In this document: in pieces, positions 61,410 through 64,000 of the stretch | Layout of the letters: each line of letters opens with the position of its first letter | Position numbering within the stretch: the stretch's first letter is position 1 | Source of the DNA: Sander lucioperca | Taxonomy: Eukaryota; Chordata; Actinopteri; Perciformes; Percidae | Reading direction: 5' to 3' | Assembly (NCBI RefSeq): GCF_008315115.2 | Contig: NC_050188.1 | Span: 27,286,625 to 27,350,624 of the forward strand | Length of the DNA: 64,000 bases | Translations under genes and position numbers: made by a program | The notes under the pieces: generated by a model | Database searches by the model: none | What the model was told of the DNA's origin: nothing | What the model saw: only the letters and a program-made list of their open reading frames with translations

Positions 61410-62284
61410 GGGAGGGGGGGTCCTGCATATCTTTCCACCCCCCTCACACTGTCCTCCCCTCCAGTGTGTTCCTCAGATCTTTATATTCCATCAGCAGTCA
61501 GACCCGGGACGTCAACGCTCTCCGCGTTCTGACATTAAGGCATCGAGGGGTGTAATTCCAATTTGTTTCAAAGGAACTATTAATTTGCCCATTTCAAGGC
61601 CAGGCAGGAGGGAAGCCCTGTAAGAATACTGAACCGTGAAAGACATTATCGGGAGGTCTCAGATTTTGGTGAAAAGACATGTAGAATTGATGATAGGAGG
61701 CGTTGGCGCCTGCAGACGTTTGAGCCGGGCTCCCCGCAGTCAGGCTCCCAGCATGCCATCTGAGAGCGATGTCATTAGGCGTATGATAACAGCAATGGGC
61801 ACATTAATGACAGAGTGGCCCGCTCTGCCACCCAGTGCCCTGCCAATCTCCCATTTACACCCACAGCATACTAAACAGCTCCCGGTGATGAGAATAATAC
61901 GCAGAGCCGGAGCGGTGCTTACAGAGGAAACTCTGCTCGCTTTGTTCTGTCCTCACATCCATGTTACATCCTCTCCATAGGCCTAGATTGGGGGATGCCC
62001 CCCCCCCCAAATATTTAGAAGACAAAGATTTGTCCCACTCATCAAAAGAGGTAAAAAATAACTGTTCAGGGTCTCAAAAATTAAGATGTGATTTCATGTC
62101 TTTTGTGTAGATTTAAACTTTGGAGCTTCTGGCTTTAACAAGGTCTCATTCTCTAACAGATTTGTTGTTGAGATGACATGATTCCTAAAAAAACAAAAAC
62201 ATCCCGAAACACACTACACTACGACCTGTTTCAACATACTATATCATAACTTTTTTCGTTGAGTAAGAAGAAGAAGACCTGCAT

Positions 62285-62580
62285 TATGGGTAAATCCAGA
62301 CAGCTAGCTAGTCTATCTGTCCAATCGGAGTTTTCTGTTGCACGACTAAAACTACTTTTGAACGTACACATTCCACCAAAACAAGTTCCTTCTCGAGACT
62401 ATTTAGCAGAGGCACCGTTGCCTCTATCCGGCGCTTAGTCCCGCCCAAGATGATTGTGATTGGTTTAAAGAAATGCCAATAAACCAGAGCACATTTTTCT
62501 CCCATCCAGGAATGCTGTGTGGACTAGCCAGACCCTCCTCCGCAGCGCTGTGGAGGAAGGTCTGGCAGTGCGAGACTATG
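62285..62580 (+). repeat. Copy of the TAGTCTCGC-type repeat family
   Basis: It runs from GGGTAAATCCAGACAGCTAG to GGCAGTGCGAGACTATGAGA. Near the right end a short hairpin is formed by CTCCTCCGCAGCGC and its inverse. It aligns well with 63595-63890. Confidence 0.8.
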
Positions 62581-63544
62581 AGACTCTTACGTGGATGTAG
62601 AATCTTAGTCTTGCTCTAGACCAAAGTGATGGACAAACAGACCAACAGACATCACTGTCCAAACTGTTTGGTCCAGCACAAACCATAGAAAGTGAAACAG
62701 TAATAAAACACCACAGCAACGAGTGCTTGGCAACAAAAATGGAGATTACATTTGTGTCAAATGTTTTTACCCAAAAGTGTTGCAGCTGCTAAGACACATC
62801 AGATGTGTGTGTTTTGACGTCCACAGTCAGCCCAGCCAACTCTGTGCCAGCCAAGCATGTAGCCTGTAAGTTACATCAGCAGCAAAGTAAGAGTTGCTTT
62901 CATGGTGATATTTACCAGAAGATTTCAGTGTGTTCTTATTCGCCACTTCTCCATTTTAATTGCTGGGGCTAATTCCAAAGATAACATCTCCTCCTTGGGG
63001 AGAAGATGTTTGGATGACCTTTTCCAGCTTTACTTTAATGACAAACTCCGCTGCTTTATTGCTCAGGCTGCTGTCTGTGTGTACTAGTGTGCATGTACAT
63101 CATTGTGCTCCATGTAACCACACAGAACCCAGTCATGTATCTGTGCTGTCTACTCTAACACATACTGTCTTTCCAGACATTTATTTAAAGGAGCTTCTGA
63201 CAGCAGCCTCTCTGCCTCCATTCACACACATTATTGATCAGATCAAGTGTGGACCTCAGTAACGCACTAAAAATTGCTATGGAGCAGTTGTAAGTGCAAC
63301 CTCAAATTGATGAGAAAATATTAAAACAGACAAAAAAAGTGGCGACTAAATGCCACAATTGTCAGCAAGTGTCCTACTAATCAGCAAGGCATTGGTATTG
63401 ATTAGTGATCAATACCAACCCACAGAGAAACAGTTTATGGTGCATTTGTGCACAAGGACAGAAACAAATCTTATATTCCGCTGGATGCTTTTCATTTCGG
63501 CTGGATGTCCGTCCCCTTCCTCTTTTTTTATGTTGGCATTTTAA

Positions 63545-63890
63545 ACTCCAGTGGATTTGTGAGGACTATGGTTAACTGCTCCTCAGATCTCTGCAGGGTA
63601 AATCCAGACAGCTAGCTAGACTATCTGTCCAATCTGAGTTTTCTGTTGCATGACTAAAACTACTTTTGAACGTACACATGTTCCACCAAAACAAGTTCCT
63701 TCCTGAGACTATTTTGCAGAGGTACCGTTGCTACGTCTGGTGCTTAGCACCGCCCAAGACGATTGTGATTGGTTTAAAGAAATGCCAATAAACCAGAGCA
63801 GGTTTTTCTCCCATCCAGGAATGCTGTGTGGTTGTCGCCAGACCCTCCTCCGCGGCGCAGCGGAGAAGGCTCTGGCAATGTGAGACTATA
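63545..63890 (+). repeat. Copy of the TAGTCTCGC-type repeat family (longer 5' part)
   Basis: It includes the upstream phrase GTGAGGACTATGGTTAACTG shared with 27960-28445, then the body shared with 62285-62580, ending CAATGTGAGACTATA. A 62-codon minus-strand frame overlapping it has no motif. Confidence 0.8.
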
Positions 63891-64000
63891 TATTATATAC
63901 AACGTGATATCATGACTTCGCACAAACAAACACGCCTCTGTGGCGCTGTTATCTGTACGCATTATGAGCTATCCGCGTCTATGTCTACGCAGAAGAACGG

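Larger units (their letters stand above)
51706..64000. other. Intergenic region downstream of PHF14
   Basis: No host exon is recognised. It holds a LINE (52245-55430), a Tc1-type element (56225-57287), a TTAA element (58397-59029), a tRNA-like segment (about 60282-60356), two GT tracts and copies of a repeat family near 57.7-58.0, 62.3-62.6 and 63.5-63.9 kb. In about 51706-52230, 55445-56224, 59030-60280, 60440-61330, 61410-62280 and 62580-63450 I see nothing assignable. Confidence 0.6.

Overview
This is vertebrate nuclear DNA, most likely from a teleost fish and probably a percomorph (an inference). It has short exons separated by introns of more than 20 kb, many (GT)n microsatellites, dense small DNA transposons with 8-bp (hAT-type), TTAA or TA target duplications, a Tc1/mariner copy and a LINE of a type common in fish. 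Nothing looks bacterial or viral, and almost all open frames other than those described are chance frames or transposon debris.

The only host gene I can support is the 3' end of PHF14 (PHD finger protein 14) on the + strand. Four exons are visible: 2606-2668, 3115-3236, 25536-25653 and 50750-50830. Their reading phases fit together exactly. They encode a basic linker, the C-terminal C4HC3 PHD finger (split by a 22.3-kb intron after its second zinc ligand) and an acidic tail ending in TGA at 50828-50830. A 3' UTR with an ATTAAA signal at 51685 follows. Upstream exons lie outside the window.

Layout: 1-2605 is upstream intron filled with foldback and other repeats. 3237-25535 is an intron with several hAT-like MITEs, a hAT remnant carrying a BED-type zinc finger turned into a 19-bp minisatellite, a Tc1-type MITE and two TTAA-type elements. 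25654-50749 is a 25-kb intron with a 2.3-kb hAT-like element carrying a 49-unit minisatellite, nested MITEs, a MITE inside a GT tract, a long foldback element and a third hAT-like element carrying a 61-bp minisatellite. From 51.7 kb to the end is intergenic. It holds a probably full-length but frame-broken LINE with a 14-bp target duplication (52245-55430), a Tc1 relative with inverted repeats of about 250 bp (56225-57287), a 633-bp TTAA element, a tRNA-like segment and several copies of a family ending in TAGTCTCGC-type sequence.

I found no convincing novel biological system. The most distinctive pattern is that three separate elements with hAT-type ends each contain an internal minisatellite. 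Also notable are an interleaved A-B-A'-B' inverted-repeat structure at 33.6-33.8 kb and an element at 32.1-33.1 kb that may have captured a promoter or first exon.
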